Shown here in pieces: positions 1-8,482 of a DNA stretch of 46,396 bases. Source of the stretch: Acidimicrobiales bacterium (GTDB lineage Bacteria > Actinomycetota > Acidimicrobiia > Acidimicrobiales > RAAP-2). Location of the stretch: the NCBI GenBank assembly GCA_017883065.1, contig JADGOG010000006.1:1-46396 (forward strand). Reading direction: 5' to 3'. A program made the position numbers and the translations under genes. Below the pieces are notes generated by a model, which saw only the letters and a program-made list of their open reading frames with translations, was not told the origin of the DNA and did no database searches. Each line of letters starts with the position of its first letter. Positions within the stretch are counted from its first letter, which is position 1.

Positions 1-2
1 TG

Positions 3-158
3 ACCGCCGCCGGTGGCGAGGCGGACCATCGCCTCTTGGAGTTTCGGGACTTCTACGCCTCGTTCGAACGGCTGATGACGGGGATCCTCGACGAGCCCCC
101 TTCGTCACGGTTCGACTCGTCACAACGTACGTCGCGCACCACGGCTCGTCGATTCTGA
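3..158 (+). CDS. C-terminal end of an unidentified protein (5' end outside window)
   Basis: An open frame enters from the left edge and stops at TGA 156-158, giving 51 residues. The first half (HRLLEFRDFYASFERL) reads like an amphipathic helix; the last 20 residues are rich in Ser, Thr and Arg, a typical disordered tail. No start codon is needed because the frame runs off the window. It is convergent with the ATP-grasp remnant, only 11 nt away. I do not recognise the family. It is called real because the helical stretch looks protein-like and the frame is open to the edge, but so short a piece could be chance. Confidence 0.4.
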   Translation, partial: TAAGGEADHRLLEFRDFYASFERLMTGILDEPPSSRFDSSQRTSRTTARRF

Positions 159-169
159 GCCATCGGCGC

Positions 170-393
170 TCACTGCGCCCGGAGTGCCCGGATCCCGTCC
201 GGCTGCTCCACGTGGTCCCACACCGGACGGACCACCACCAGGTCCCAGCGGTCCCGGCGCACCGAAGGGTCCTGCCACTGGCCGTACTCCGGGATTACCC
301 CGGCACGGGCGAACGCCGCCACGTGGAAGGCCGGTCCTCGTCCTCCTCGCCCAGGGCATCGTCGGACGTGGTGGCGAGGGCGATCTTCACCAC
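170..393 (-). pseudogene. Decayed N-terminal remnant of an ATP-grasp (RimK/glutathione-synthase-like) gene
   Basis: Reading leftward from GTG 393 (or 390), the first frame gives VVKIALATTSDDALGEEDED followed by RP. The next frame continues FHVAAFARAGVIPEYGQWQD and then RWDLVVVRPVWDHVEQPDGI. Joined, they match the start of the actinobacterial ATP-grasp family (DDRPLL.AAL...GV...W.DP...W..FDLVVVRSTWDY). A single base is missing near 329-332, where CGGCCTTCC should read CGG-CCn-TTC. Even with that base restored, the frame stops at TGA 172-170 after about 75 codons, against about 300 in the family, and the ATP-binding domain is absent. It is therefore a truncated, frameshifted remnant. A sequencing error could explain the shift but not the truncation. 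It lies 35 nt downstream of the small zinc-ribbon gene. Confidence 0.5.
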
Positions 394-428
394 CGGGACT
401 ACGCCCGTGGAACGCCGCGGATCGGGGC

Positions 429-590
429 TCAGTAGTGGTGCGGAGGCCGTTCCCTGTTCTGGCGTTCGGACCAGCACCGGTCGCAGTCCTCGCAGAGCGG
501 AGCACCGCCCGAACTCGGACGATCGGTCCGCCGGTGGGAGCCCGGATGCCCGCAGAAGGCGCAGTTGGAGGAGGTTGCCGACGAGGCCAT
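429..590 (-). CDS. Small cysteine-rich (zinc-ribbon-like) protein, 53 aa
   Basis: ATG 590 opens a 53-codon frame ending in TGA 431-429. The product has Cys10-x2-Cys13 near the N-terminus and Cys33-x2-Cys36-x2-Cys39 in the second half (LCEDCDRCWSERQNRE), the pattern of a small zinc ribbon. His15, His19 and two C-terminal His are extra candidate ligands. Support for expression is a TATCCT hexamer exactly 6 nt before the ATG, the same layout as at other transcription-unit heads here. There is no Shine-Dalgarno, so the mRNA is probably leaderless. It sits just downstream of tRNA-Asn on the same strand, so co-transcription with the tRNA is also possible. The family is not recognised; a nucleic-acid or protein-binding role is only inferred from the cysteines. 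Confidence 0.55.
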   Translation of the reverse strand: MASSATSSNCAFCGHPGSHRRTDRPSSGGAPLCEDCDRCWSERQNRERPPHHY

Positions 591-596
591 CCCCCG

Positions 597-602
597 AGGA
601 TA
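597..602 (-). promoter_or_regulatory. -10 element of the small zinc-ribbon gene (leaderless)
   Basis: On the minus strand, TATCCT is followed by CGGGGG and the ATG at 590. The spacing puts the expected transcription start at the start codon. No convincing -35 is seen; that position falls at the 3' end of the tRNA gene. Confidence 0.4.
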
Positions 603-621
603 GGGCACGTGCCTCGAACAG

Positions 622-694
622 CTCCGGGGGAGAGACTCGAACTCTCAACCTAGCGGTTAACAGCCGCTCGCTCTGCCGATTGAGCTACCCCGGA
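622..694 (-). tRNA. tRNA-Asn (anticodon GUU)
   Basis: The minus strand folds into a complete cloverleaf. The 7-bp acceptor is TCCGGGG/CCCCGGA (688-694 with 623-629), with discriminator G at 622. The D stem is GCTC/GAGC. The anticodon stem is AGCGG/CCGCT around loop CTGTTAA, giving anticodon GTT. The variable loop is AGGTT and the T stem is GAGAG/CTCTC with loop TTCGAGT. All stems pair perfectly. No CCA is encoded. It is a standard elongator asparagine tRNA. Confidence 0.96.
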
Positions 695-795
695 AGGACC
701 TCCACCGGGGCGAACTCGCGCCTCGGCATGCCTGAGGACATTAGCCGGTGCCCGACCCATCGACGGGCAAAGGTGCACGGAGTGGTCCTGAGGGG

Positions 796-801
796 CACAA
801 T
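796..801 (+). promoter_or_regulatory. -10-like element of the YtxH-like gene (leaderless)
   Basis: CACAAT lies 6 nt before GTG 808 (spacer ggtccg). It keeps the A at position 2 and the T at position 6 of a -10 hexamer. No Shine-Dalgarno is present. Confidence 0.3.
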
Positions 802-807
802 GGTCCG

Positions 808-1113
808 GTGAAGCTCCGCATCGGCACGGTCATCGGTTTCGGCGTCGGGTATCTACTGGGGACGCGGGCCGGGCGCCAGCGCTATCTGCAGATCGTCCGC
901 GTGGTCGGACAGGTGGGGCGGTCCAACCCGGTGGCCGGCACGGCCACGCTGGTGGCCGACAAGTCCAAGGCGATCGCCTCGCTCGGTGTCGAGCGGATGA
1001 AGGACACCATCGGCGTGCGTCTGGGCTGGCGCGATGGAGACGATGCGGCCGATGCCATCGCCTTCGAGCTCTCCGAGGAACTGGCCACCGCACTCAACAG
1101 CAGACGCCACTGA
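808..1113 (+). CDS. YtxH-like small membrane-associated protein
   Basis: This is a 101-residue protein starting at GTG 808. Residues 4-21 form a short hydrophobic, glycine-rich segment (IGTVIGFGVGYLLGTRAG) followed by RQRY. That G-x-G-Y-x-x-G-T-R-A-G-R-x-x-Y pattern is the hallmark of YtxH-like actinobacterial proteins. The rest is soluble with short helices and an acidic segment (WRDGDDAADAIAFELSEE). The start was chosen over in-frame upstream ATG 748 because it places the membrane motif at the N-terminus and has a -10-like hexamer 6 nt ahead. It is convergent with rpoD, with a small hairpin between them. The biochemical role of this family is unknown; related B. subtilis proteins are stress-associated. 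Confidence 0.75.
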   Translation: MKLRIGTVIGFGVGYLLGTRAGRQRYLQIVRVVGQVGRSNPVAGTATLVADKSKAIASLGVERMKDTIGVRLGWRDGDDAADAIAFELSEELATALNSRRH

Positions 1114-1120
1114 GCCGGAT

Positions 1121-1133
1121 GCCCCTTCGGGGC
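1121..1133. terminator. Small hairpin between convergent genes
   Basis: GCCCC-TTC-GGGGC is a perfect 5-bp stem with a 3-nt loop, lying 7 nt after the YtxH-like stop and 17 nt from the rpoD stop. There is no T-tract, as is usual for high-GC actinobacteria, so its terminator role in either direction is inferred from position. Confidence 0.4.
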
Positions 1134-1149
1134 GGGTCCTCGCCGGCGC

Positions 1150-2610
1150 TCAGGCCTCGTCGAGGTAGTCGCGCAGGAGCTGGGCCGACTCGGGTCGACG
1201 CAACTTGGCCAACGTCTTCGCCTCGATCTGCCTGATCCGCTCGCGGGTCACGCCGAAGGCCTTGCCCACCTCCTCCAGCGTGCGGATCTTGCCATCTTCG
1301 AGCCCGAATCGGAGCCGGACCACGTCCTGTTCCCGAGGGGACAGGTGTCCGAGCGCCTCCCGTACTGCGTCATCGAGCATCATGCGCGCCGCGGCATCGT
1401 CTGGCACGACGGCCTCGCGGTCCTCGATGAGGTCGGACAGGCTGAAGTCGTCCTCGTCCCCCATGGGCTGCTCGAGGGAGACCGTGTCCTGGTTGATCCG
1501 CTGGATCTCCCGGACCCGCTCGATGGTGAAGTCCACCCGCCCGGCCAGCTCCTCGGCGCTCGGCTCCCGTCCGAGTTCCTGGAGGAGTTGCCGCTGGGCC
1601 CAGACCACCTTGTTGATGGTCTCCACCATGTGGACAGGGATCCGGATGGTGCGGGCCTGATCGGCGATGGCCCGGGTGATGGCCTGTCGGATCCACCAGG
1701 TGGCATAGGTCGAGAACTTGAACCCCTTGGTGTGGTCGAACTTCTCGACCGCCCGCATCAGGCCGAGATTGCCCTCCTGGATGAGGTCGAGGAACGCCAG
1801 GCCGCGGTTGCGGTACCGCTTGGCGATAGAGACCACAAGGCGGAGATTGGCCTCGATGAGCGCCTCTTTGGCAGCCTGGCCCCGGCTCACCAGCATGCGA
1901 TCACTCCGCCGGTTCGGATACGACTCCCCCACGCCACCTTCGAAGGCCGCCAGCCGCTCGGCGGCCTCGTTGCCGGCCACGATCCGCTCGGCCAACTCCA
2001 CCTCGAGGGCGGCGTCGAGCAGCTTCACCTTGCCGATCTCCTTCAGATACATGTGCACCGGGTCGGCGGCCGAGCCCCGGAATCCGTCGGAGTCGGAGTA
2101 TCCGTCCGAGCTCGCCGGGCGCCGCGGCGGCCGTTCCTTCTTGACCGGCGGCTCCGTCACGGCGGCCGACTCGCTCCGACCACCGGAGGCCGGTGGGCCG
2201 CCGGTGCGGTGGGTCGGGGCACCCGCCGGCTCGAGCACCACGATGGTGGCGCCCGCCTCCATCGGATCGGAGTCGGCGACCAGAGCGTCGATGCCGGCGT
2301 CCGACAGGGGCACCACCGTCGGCTCACCGGCGTCGTAGGTGAACTCGATGCCGGCGTCCCTGATGCGCTCGACCACATCGGAGATCAGGTCGGCGTTCAA
2401 CTCCACCGAACGCAGGACGGTCATCACGTCGTCCTGGGTGAGTCCACCCCGTGCCCGACCCATGCGGATCAAGGCTTCGAACTGCTCGGCGGGGAGCGCG
2501 TCGAGGGGCGGCTCCCCAGGGACGCGGGCTGCGCCCGCCAATCCGTGGGCGGAGCCGTCGACCGATCCAGGCATCACCGTCAAGAGGCGCGGCACCTGTT
2601 TGCCGATCAC
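1150..2610 (-). CDS. rpoD: Primary RNA polymerase sigma factor RpoD/SigA
   Basis: This is the housekeeping sigma-70 factor that directs RNA polymerase to vegetative promoters. GTG 2610 is chosen because it overlaps the dnaG stop as GTGA (4 nt), giving 486 residues. Region 1.1-like sequence spans about 38-92, and an acidic/basic linker with KKERPPRRP near 157-165 follows. Region 1.2 is about 183-212 ([16 protein letters not shown]), and region 2 about 250-320 with the -10-recognising [19 protein letters not shown]. Region 3 is about 325-400, and region 4 about 418-486 with the -35 helix-turn-helix at 446-465 ([20 protein letters not shown]). The C-terminus is complete. It is translationally coupled to dnaG, the classic dnaG-rpoD arrangement. 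In-frame upstream starts lie inside dnaG and are unlikely. Confidence 0.96.
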   Translation of the reverse strand: MIGKQVPRLLTVMPGSVDGSAHGLAGAARVPGEPPLDALPAEQFEALIRMGRARGGLTQDDVMTVLRSVELNADLISDVVERIRDAGIEFTYDAGEPTVVPLSDAGIDALVADSDPMEAGATIVVLEPAGAPTHRTGGPPASGGRSESAAVTEPPVKKERPPRRPASSDGYSDSDGFRGSAADPVHMYLKEIGKVKLLDAALEVELAERIVAGNEAAERLAAFEGGVGESYPNRRSDRMLVSRGQAAKEALIEANLRLVVSIAKRYRNRGLAFLDLIQEGNLGLMRAVEKFDHTKGFKFSTYATWWIRQAITRAIADQARTIRIPVHMVETINKVVWAQRQLLQELGREPSAEELAGRVDFTIERVREIQRINQDTVSLEQPMGDEDDFSLSDLIEDREAVVPDDAAARMMLDDAVREALGHLSPREQDVVRLRFGLEDGKIRTLEEVGKAFGVTRERIRQIEAKTLAKLRRPESAQLLRDYLDEA

Positions 2611-4559
2611 GTTCCCTGCCCCTGCCCATCCGTTGTCGATCTCACCACGAGCCAGGCTACCAATCTGGCCGACGCCGTGACCGAGGCACTCGGATCGTCC
2701 AGCTCCTGCACCCACCGGGACACGTCGGCGGCCTCGGCCACCGCCGCCGGCGAGGTGCGGGCTTCGCCCGTGATCAGGGTCAACTCCCGACGGGCCGCCT
2801 CCCGGATGAGCTGCAGGACCACCTCGTCGGGTTCACCGGTGGGCTCCTCGACGGTCAGGCGAACCAGAAGCGCCCGGACCTCCGGTGACGCCCCGTCGAT
2901 GGCCTGGTGAAGATCGTCGGCGTCCAACAGGGCCTGAAACGTCGCCCGCTGGAGCTCGTCGCGGAACAGAGCGAGCTCGAGACGGTCGCTCACGTCGTCT
3001 GGGCGGTGGATGGCCAGGCGGAGCGCCTCGAGGCCGGGGCGGAACTCCCGCGCCGGTGTTCCGGATCGGCCCGGTCCGCTGCGTGCCCCTCCGGACCGGG
3101 TCTCCCCGCCCTCGCCGCGGCCATCGTCGTAGGTGTCAGGTTCCCATCCGTCGTCCGGCTCGCTCATCCAGGGATCGTCGGGACCGTTCGCCGCCGATTG
3201 CCCGGACCGGCGACCCGGGGCGACCGGCGACCCCCGCGAGCTGCGCCCGGACCCCGCAGAGGAACCCAGACGAGGTCCCTCCTTGCGCAGCTGCTCGAGC
3301 CGGTCCCTCAAGAGGAGGGGCTCGAGGCGGCACCGTTCCGCGACCTGCATGACGTACTGGTCACGGACCAGGTTGTCGGGGTGCTCGGCCACGGCGGCCA
3401 GGGCGGCGTCGGCTGCCTTGGCCCGGCCCTCCGGGGTGGACAGATCGGCACCGTCGAGAATCCGCTCCACCCGGAACCGGAGGAACGGCTTGGCTCCCTC
3501 GATGGCGGCACGGAGCGCGTCCGGATCGGAACGGGCCAGGTCGCCGGGGTCGGTTCCCGGTGGGAGGGCGGCCACGGCGACGTTGATCTCCAACTTGCGT
3601 TCCCACTCGTAGAACCGGCCGGCGGCGGACTGCCCGGCACCGTCGGCGTCGAAGGCGAGCACCACCCGGGAGGCGAAGCCTCGGAGGAGCTTCACGTGCT
3701 CCTCGGCCAGCGCCGTGCCGCACGTGGCCACCGCCCTCTCCACGCCGACCCCGAACAGGCCGATCACGTCGGTGTAGCCCTCGCACACCACTACTTCGTC
3801 CCGCTTGATGATGTCCTGCTTGGCCCAGTTGAGAGCGTAGAGCGTGCGCCGCTTGGAGTAGATGGGCGTCTCGGTCGAGTTCTTGTACTTGGCCGGGTCC
3901 TGGCTGCCGGGCAGGACCCGGCCTCCGAGGGCCACCGGATGACCCGAGGGGTCACAGATGGGGAAGAGCACCCGGGCCCGGAAGGCGTCCTGGAGTCGGC
4001 CGCGTCGGTTCATGAACCCGAGCCCGGCACCCACCGCGATCTCCTCGGACAGTCGCAGCCCGACACACAGTTCGTCCCATCCGTCGGGGGCCCATCCCAT
4101 GCGGAACCGTCGGACCACGTCCCCGTCGTAGCCCCGGCTGCGGAGGTAGTCCCGGGCCTGGCCGGCGTCCGCTCCGGTGAGGAGGCGCTGGTGGTACCAC
4201 TCGGTGGCCTCCTCCATGGCATCGAGGAACACCTTCCGCCGCTGGCTGTCGCGGCCGGCACTGGCGTCCTCGTGGATGGTGACGCCGGCCTTGTCGGCCA
4301 GTTGGCGCACCGCGTCGACAAAGTCGAGATGGTCCATCTCGCGCACGAAGGTGATGGCGTCACCTTTGGCCTGGCAGCCGAAGCAGTAGTAGAAGCCCTC
4401 TTCGGAGTTGACGCTGAACGACGGGGTCTTCTCCCCGTGGAACGGGCACAGGCCTACCCAGCGACGACCTTGGCGCTTCAGCGCGGCGTGCTCACCGATC
4501 AGGGCGACGATGTCTGTGGCCGCCCGGACCCGGGCGACGTCCTCATCGGGGATGCCCAT
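2607..4559 (-). CDS. dnaG: DNA primase DnaG
   Basis: DnaG makes RNA primers for DNA replication. The 650-residue protein starts at ATG 4559. The N-terminal CHC2 zinc-binding domain has Cys38, His41, Cys59 and Cys62 ([11 protein letters not shown] and FYYCFGC). The catalytic TOPRIM domain has EGYTD at Glu260 and FDADGAG at Asp304/Asp306. A low-complexity, charged linker (about 430-510) leads to a C-terminal helical domain that would bind the replicative helicase. Length and domain order are normal for actinobacterial primases. It overlaps rpoD by 4 nt. A 122-bp intergenic region carrying three 26-bp palindromic repeats separates it from ppdK upstream. Confidence 0.96.
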   Translation of the reverse strand: MGIPDEDVARVRAATDIVALIGEHAALKRQGRRWVGLCPFHGEKTPSFSVNSEEGFYYCFGCQAKGDAITFVREMDHLDFVDAVRQLADKAGVTIHEDASAGRDSQRRKVFLDAMEEATEWYHQRLLTGADAGQARDYLRSRGYDGDVVRRFRMGWAPDGWDELCVGLRLSEEIAVGAGLGFMNRRGRLQDAFRARVLFPICDPSGHPVALGGRVLPGSQDPAKYKNSTETPIYSKRRTLYALNWAKQDIIKRDEVVVCEGYTDVIGLFGVGVERAVATCGTALAEEHVKLLRGFASRVVLAFDADGAGQSAAGRFYEWERKLEINVAVAALPPGTDPGDLARSDPDALRAAIEGAKPFLRFRVERILDGADLSTPEGRAKAADAALAAVAEHPDNLVRDQYVMQVAERCRLEPLLLRDRLEQLRKEGPRLGSSAGSGRSSRGSPVAPGRRSGQSAANGPDDPWMSEPDDGWEPDTYDDGRGEGGETRSGGARSGPGRSGTPAREFRPGLEALRLAIHRPDDVSDRLELALFRDELQRATFQALLDADDLHQAIDGASPEVRALLVRLTVEEPTGEPDEVVLQLIREAARRELTLITGEARTSPAAVAEAADVSRWVQELDDPSASVTASARLVAWLVVRSTTDGQGQGT

Positions 4560-4578
4560 AGGTGATGACGGTACCGCG

Positions 4579-4662
4579 TCGCTGGCCGGACCCGTCCGGG
4601 CAGGTCGCTGGCCGGACCCGTCCGGGCAGGTCGCTGGCCGGACCCGTCCGGGCAGGTCGCTG
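4579..4662. repeat. Three tandem 26-bp repeats, each with a perfect dyad, between ppdK and dnaG
   Basis: Three identical copies (4579-4604, 4605-4630, 4631-4656), plus the first 6 nt of a fourth, follow without spacers. Each unit contains CCGGAC-CC-GTCCGG, a 6-bp arm dyad with a 2-nt centre. The array fills most of the gap between the ppdK stop (4682) and the dnaG start (4559), ending 19 nt upstream of the dnaG ATG. It could act as a tandem terminator/attenuator after ppdK, a multi-site operator for the dnaG-rpoD operon, or a recently expanded repeat. It is not CRISPR because there are no spacers. Confidence 0.85.
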
Positions 4663-4681
4663 CCTCCGGCCAGGCCGGCCC

Positions 4682-7426
4682 CTACCGCTTGGCCTTGGTC
4701 CGTCCCTTGGGCACGGCCTTCGCCGCCGGCTTGGCCGGGGTCTTGGCCTTGGAGCGGGACCTGGACGCGGTGTGCCCGGCCAGCACCGCCTGGGCGGCGG
4801 CCAGTCGTGCGATCGGGACCCGGAACGGAGAGCAGCTGACATAGTCGAGGCCGGCCTTGGCGAAGGTGGCGATCGACTCGGGATCGCCGCCATGCTCGCC
4901 GCAGACCCCGATCTTCAGCGACGGCCGGGTGGCCCGGCCACGCTCCACGCCCAATCGGACCAGCTCGCCCACGCCGTCGGCGTCGACCACCTCGAAGGGG
5001 TTGCGCTTGAGCAGTCCCTGCTCCAGATAGGCCGACATCATCCGACCCTCGACGTCGTCACGGCTGAACCCGAAGGTCATCTGGGTGAGGTCGTTGGTGC
5101 CGAAGGAGAAGAACTCGGCCTCCTCGGCGATCTCACCGGCCTGCAGCGCAGCACGGGGCGTCTCGATCATGGTGCCGATCAGCACCTCCAGCTTGCCCGC
5201 ACCCTTGGTGCCAAGGGCCGACGACGATCCGGCCGCCACCTGGGCCTCGGCGATCGCACCTTCCACCCATGAGCGGGCCAGGGCCATCTCCTCACGGGAC
5301 ACGGTGAGCGGGATCATGATCTCGACGATCGGATGACCACCGACCGCCGCCCGGTCCAGGGCGGCCTCCATCAGGGCCCGGACCTGCATGGCGTAGAGCC
5401 CGGGCTTGATCACGCCCAGCCGCACCCCCCTGGTGCCGAGCATCGGGTTGTACTCGTGCCAGACCTTGGCCGCCTCGTAGAGACGGGACTCCTCGCCGGT
5501 CAGCCCGACCGTGGCCTCCTTGACGGCAAGATCCTGGGTGTCGGGGAGGAATTCGTGGAGCGGCGGGTCGAGGAGGCGGATGGTGACCGGCAGGCCGTCC
5601 ATGGCCTCGAGGATCTCCACGAAGTCGGACCTCTGGGCCACGCGCAGCGCCTCGAGGGCGGCCTTCTCCTCGGCCGGGCTCGAGGCCAGGATCATCTGAC
5701 GCACGATGGGCAGGCGGTCCTCGGCCAGGAACATGTGCTCGGTCCGGCACAGCCCGATGCCCTCGGCGCCGTGACGGCGGGCATTGGTGGCGTCGGGCCC
5801 GTTGTCGGCGTTGGCCCGGACGTCGAGGTGCCCGGCCCGGATCTCGTCGGCCCATCCGAGGATGGTGTCGAACTCCGGAGGCGTCTCGCCCATGGACACC
5901 TCGACCTGGCCGAGCACCACCGTCCCGTTGGTGCCGTCCAGCGAGATCCAGTCACCCTCGTTGACCACGGTGCCCCCCACCGTGAACGACGTGCCGCCCA
6001 CCCGCACCGCCTCGGCCCCGACCACGGCCGGCTTGCCCCAACCCCGGGCGACAACCGCAGCGTGGCTGACCAGGCCGCCACGGGCGGTGAGGATGCCTTC
6101 GGCCGCCAGCATCCCGTGCACGTCCTCGGGTGAGGTCTCGGACCGGACCAGGACGACCTTCTCGCCCCGCTCGGCGGCGGTCTGAGCGTCATCCGCGGTC
6201 AGGTAGACCCGACCGACGGCGGCACCCGGCGAGGCCCCGAGGCCGGTGGTCAGCACGGTGTGGCCTGTTCCGGAGAACTGCGGGTGGAGGACCTGGTCGA
6301 GGTGGTCGCCGGTGACCCGCTCGATGGCTTCGGCCTTGCTCAGCTTGATGGTCCTCTCCCCCACCATGTCCACGGCCATCTTGAGCGCCGCCCGCCCGGT
6401 GCGCTTGCCGACACGGGTCTGGAGCATCCACAGCTTGCCCTGGTCGATGGTGAACTCGGTGTCGCACATGTCCCGGTAGTGGGCCTCGAGCCGGGCGAAG
6501 ATGCCGAGCAGCTCCTTGTGGATCTTCGGGAACTGGTCCTTCAGGGCGGACAGTGGCTCGGTGTTGCGGATGCCGGCCACCACGTCCTCGCCCTGGGCGT
6601 TGACCAGGAAGTCACCGTACTCGCCGGTGGCTCCCGTGGCCGGGTCGCGAGTGAAGCCCACGCCGGTTCCCGAGGTGTCGTCGCGGTTGCCGAACACCAT
6701 GGCCTGCACATTGACCGCGGTTCCGAGGTCGTGGGCGATGCGCTCCTGCACCCGGTAGGCGATGGCCCGGGGACCGTTCCACGAGGCGAAGACCGCCTCG
6801 ATGGCTCCACGCAGCTGCTCGTCGGGATCCTGCGGGAACGGGGTGCCGGTGTGACGCTCGACGATCTGCTGGTAGGCGTCGACCAGGTAGCGCAGGAGCT
6901 CGACAGGGACGCCGGCGTCCGACGTCGTGCCGGCCAACTCCTTGGCCGCGTCGAGGAGGGCGTCGAACTCGTCACCGGGGATGCCCAGCACGATGCGGCC
7001 GTACATGGCCACGAACCGACGGTAGGAGTCGAAGGCGAACCGCTCGTCGTCGGTCTGCTTGGCCAGACCCTCCACCGACTGGTCGTTGAGGCCGAGGTTG
7101 AGGACGGTGTCCATCATGCCGGGCATGGAGAACTTGGCCCCTGACCGCACCGACACCAGCAACGGATCGCTGGGATCGCCGATGCGCTTGCCCATCTTCC
7201 TCTCCAGCCTCACCCTGGCCTTGGCCACCTCGTCGGTCAGGCCCTCGGGCCAGCCGGCCTCCATGTAGGCCCGGCAGGCGGTGGCGGCGATGGTGAACCC
7301 GGGGGGGACCGGGAGATTGAGCACGGAGGTCATCTCGGCCAGGTTGGCGCCCTTTCCGCCGAGCAGGTCCTTCATCTCCATCGGAGGCTTGCGGTGCTTG
7401 TGATCGAAGTCGAAGACGAACGGCAT
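4682..7426 (-). CDS. ppdK: Pyruvate, phosphate dikinase
   Basis: PPDK interconverts pyruvate + ATP + Pi and phosphoenolpyruvate + AMP + PPi, linking glycolysis and gluconeogenesis in the cytoplasm. The product has 914 residues. The N-terminal ATP-grasp-like nucleotide-binding domain begins with LLGGKGANLAEM near residue 21. The swivelling phosphohistidine domain has the catalytic His at about 454 (GGLVSHAAVVARGWGKP). The C-terminal PEP/pyruvate TIM barrel has GTNDLTQMTFGFSRDD and the active-site Cys at about 842 (GVCGEHGGDP). The C-terminus carries a Lys/Ala/Arg-rich tail of about 25 residues beyond the barrel. ATG 7426 has AGGAG about 11 nt upstream. All catalytic signatures are intact. Confidence 0.96.
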   Translation of the reverse strand: MPFVFDFDHKHRKPPMEMKDLLGGKGANLAEMTSVLNLPVPPGFTIAATACRAYMEAGWPEGLTDEVAKARVRLERKMGKRIGDPSDPLLVSVRSGAKFSMPGMMDTVLNLGLNDQSVEGLAKQTDDERFAFDSYRRFVAMYGRIVLGIPGDEFDALLDAAKELAGTTSDAGVPVELLRYLVDAYQQIVERHTGTPFPQDPDEQLRGAIEAVFASWNGPRAIAYRVQERIAHDLGTAVNVQAMVFGNRDDTSGTGVGFTRDPATGATGEYGDFLVNAQGEDVVAGIRNTEPLSALKDQFPKIHKELLGIFARLEAHYRDMCDTEFTIDQGKLWMLQTRVGKRTGRAALKMAVDMVGERTIKLSKAEAIERVTGDHLDQVLHPQFSGTGHTVLTTGLGASPGAAVGRVYLTADDAQTAAERGEKVVLVRSETSPEDVHGMLAAEGILTARGGLVSHAAVVARGWGKPAVVGAEAVRVGGTSFTVGGTVVNEGDWISLDGTNGTVVLGQVEVSMGETPPEFDTILGWADEIRAGHLDVRANADNGPDATNARRHGAEGIGLCRTEHMFLAEDRLPIVRQMILASSPAEEKAALEALRVAQRSDFVEILEAMDGLPVTIRLLDPPLHEFLPDTQDLAVKEATVGLTGEESRLYEAAKVWHEYNPMLGTRGVRLGVIKPGLYAMQVRALMEAALDRAAVGGHPIVEIMIPLTVSREEMALARSWVEGAIAEAQVAAGSSSALGTKGAGKLEVLIGTMIETPRAALQAGEIAEEAEFFSFGTNDLTQMTFGFSRDDVEGRMMSAYLEQGLLKRNPFEVVDADGVGELVRLGVERGRATRPSLKIGVCGEHGGDPESIATFAKAGLDYVSCSPFRVPIARLAAAQAVLAGHTASRSRSKAKTPAKPAAKAVPKGRTKAKR

Positions 7427-7521
7427 GGGGACAGGGGCTCCTGGGATGGATTCGATGTGGATGGTGCGTGGGCGTGCGGCCCGCTCCGTACGGCGACAGC
7501 AGGCGTCGGCGTAACCAGATG

Positions 7522-7527
7522 ATCCTA
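7522..7527 (-). promoter_or_regulatory. Candidate -10 of ppdK
   Basis: TAGGAT on the minus strand lies about 95 nt upstream of the ppdK ATG. The -35 position is weak. It is offered only because it is the best TANNNT hexamer in the sortase-ppdK gap. Confidence 0.25.
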
Positions 7528-7539
7528 CCTGGGGAACCT

Positions 7540-7560
7540 CCCGGAGAGGAACGGTCCGGG
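7540..7560 (-). terminator. Hairpin just downstream of the sortase gene
   Basis: A 6-bp stem CCCGGA/TCCGGG with a 9-nt loop begins 4 nt past the sortase stop. There is no T-tract. Its position suggests it ends the surface protein-sortase transcript before the ppdK promoter. Confidence 0.35.
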
Positions 7561-7564
7561 GGGT

Positions 7565-8479
7565 TCACAAGCTCGGGGGCAACATGGCGTTGACCGCCCC
7601 GAAGAAGAAGAACAGCGCCACCACTGCTGCCGGCGCCACCACCACGACGGCCAACCAGGCCCGTCGGCGCCCCATCCGGCGCCACGCCACCCGGACCGTC
7701 ACCGCCACGGCTGCGCAGGCCAGAGCCCACAGCGCCAGCCAGAACCAGTCGGTGGCGTCCCGCACCGGATCCGGGCCGACCTGGGTCGCCGGCGGCGGCC
7801 CGACGGGGACCGTCGCCGGCACCGGCGCAGCCGTGGACGGCGCCACCAGACGGGCCACCACCACCAGCCGTTGGGCCGCGCTGAAGCGGGGTGTACAGGT
7901 GGTGAGCGTCAGCTCGGGCACCGGCGAGGGGTCCAGCACGGCGATATCGGTGGGTGCCACCACTTCGGAGCGGACCACCGAGTAGCGGAAGGTCCCCTCC
8001 AGGGTGGTCACGGTGAGCGGATCCCCGGGTGCCAGGTTCTGCAGGTTGTAGAACGGCCGACCGTGCGTGGTCCGGTGCCCGGCGATGGCGGCGTTCCCCG
8101 CCTGGCCGGGGAGCGGTGTCCCCGGATAGTGGCCCGGACCCGCGGCGAGCTGGGCCGTCCCGGTGCCCTGGACCACCACCTGGTCCACGCCGATCTCGGG
8201 GATGACCAGCGTCCCCACCGGCCTGCCGACGGCGGGCGCCCGCTCGCCGGAGCTGACCGGGGACGAGGAGTCGCCCGGTGGGTGCACCGCCCCGTGCTCG
8301 GAGTCCTGATGGGCCCGGACCGCGTCGGCGAACTGGCGGCGCAATGCCTCCTGCTGGTGGGACTGGGCGAGGCCGGTGCCCCACAACTGATAGGCGACGA
8401 ACAGGCCCACCACGGCGGCCATGGCGAGGAGGACCCGGCCGACGCGGCCGGGGTACCCCACCCCCCGCTCACCGCTCAC
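7565..8479 (-). CDS. Class E sortase
   Basis: Sortases are membrane cysteine transpeptidases that cleave a C-terminal sorting motif and attach surface proteins to the cell wall. This 304-residue protein has an N-terminal transmembrane helix at about 15-32 and an extracytoplasmic linker to about 85. The sortase barrel carries catalytic His135 (AIAGHRTTHGRPFYNL), Cys195 (TLTTCTPRFS) and Arg204 (AAQRLVV). The T-L-T-T-C-x-P-R-x-S pattern is typical of class E (SrtE-like) enzymes, which favour LAxTG motifs. The last 80 or so residues add further hydrophobic helices. The GTG start lies 3 nt after the stop of the upstream surface protein, which bears LAATG, so enzyme and substrate are co-transcribed. 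Confidence 0.9.
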   Translation of the reverse strand: MSGERGVGYPGRVGRVLLAMAAVVGLFVAYQLWGTGLAQSHQQEALRRQFADAVRAHQDSEHGAVHPPGDSSSPVSSGERAPAVGRPVGTLVIPEIGVDQVVVQGTGTAQLAAGPGHYPGTPLPGQAGNAAIAGHRTTHGRPFYNLQNLAPGDPLTVTTLEGTFRYSVVRSEVVAPTDIAVLDPSPVPELTLTTCTPRFSAAQRLVVVARLVAPSTAAPVPATVPVGPPPATQVGPDPVRDATDWFWLALWALACAAVAVTVRVAWRRMGRRRAWLAVVVVAPAAVVALFFFFGAVNAMLPPSL

Positions 8480-8482
8480 CGC

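Noticed and set aside
295-648. 117-codon minus-strand frame covering the small zinc-ribbon gene and tRNA-Asn
   Set aside because: It runs through the tRNA; only its 3' part matters, as the first frame of the ATP-grasp remnant.
1345-2910. 521-codon plus-strand open frame opposite rpoD
   Set aside because: It is antisense to rpoD and part of dnaG, has biased composition without domains, and is a high-GC codon shadow.
2907-4565. 552-codon plus-strand open frame opposite dnaG
   Set aside because: Antisense shadow of a clear primase gene; no recognisable motif.
4579-4662. CRISPR array
   Set aside because: The 26-bp repeats are directly adjacent with no spacers and no cas genes are present.
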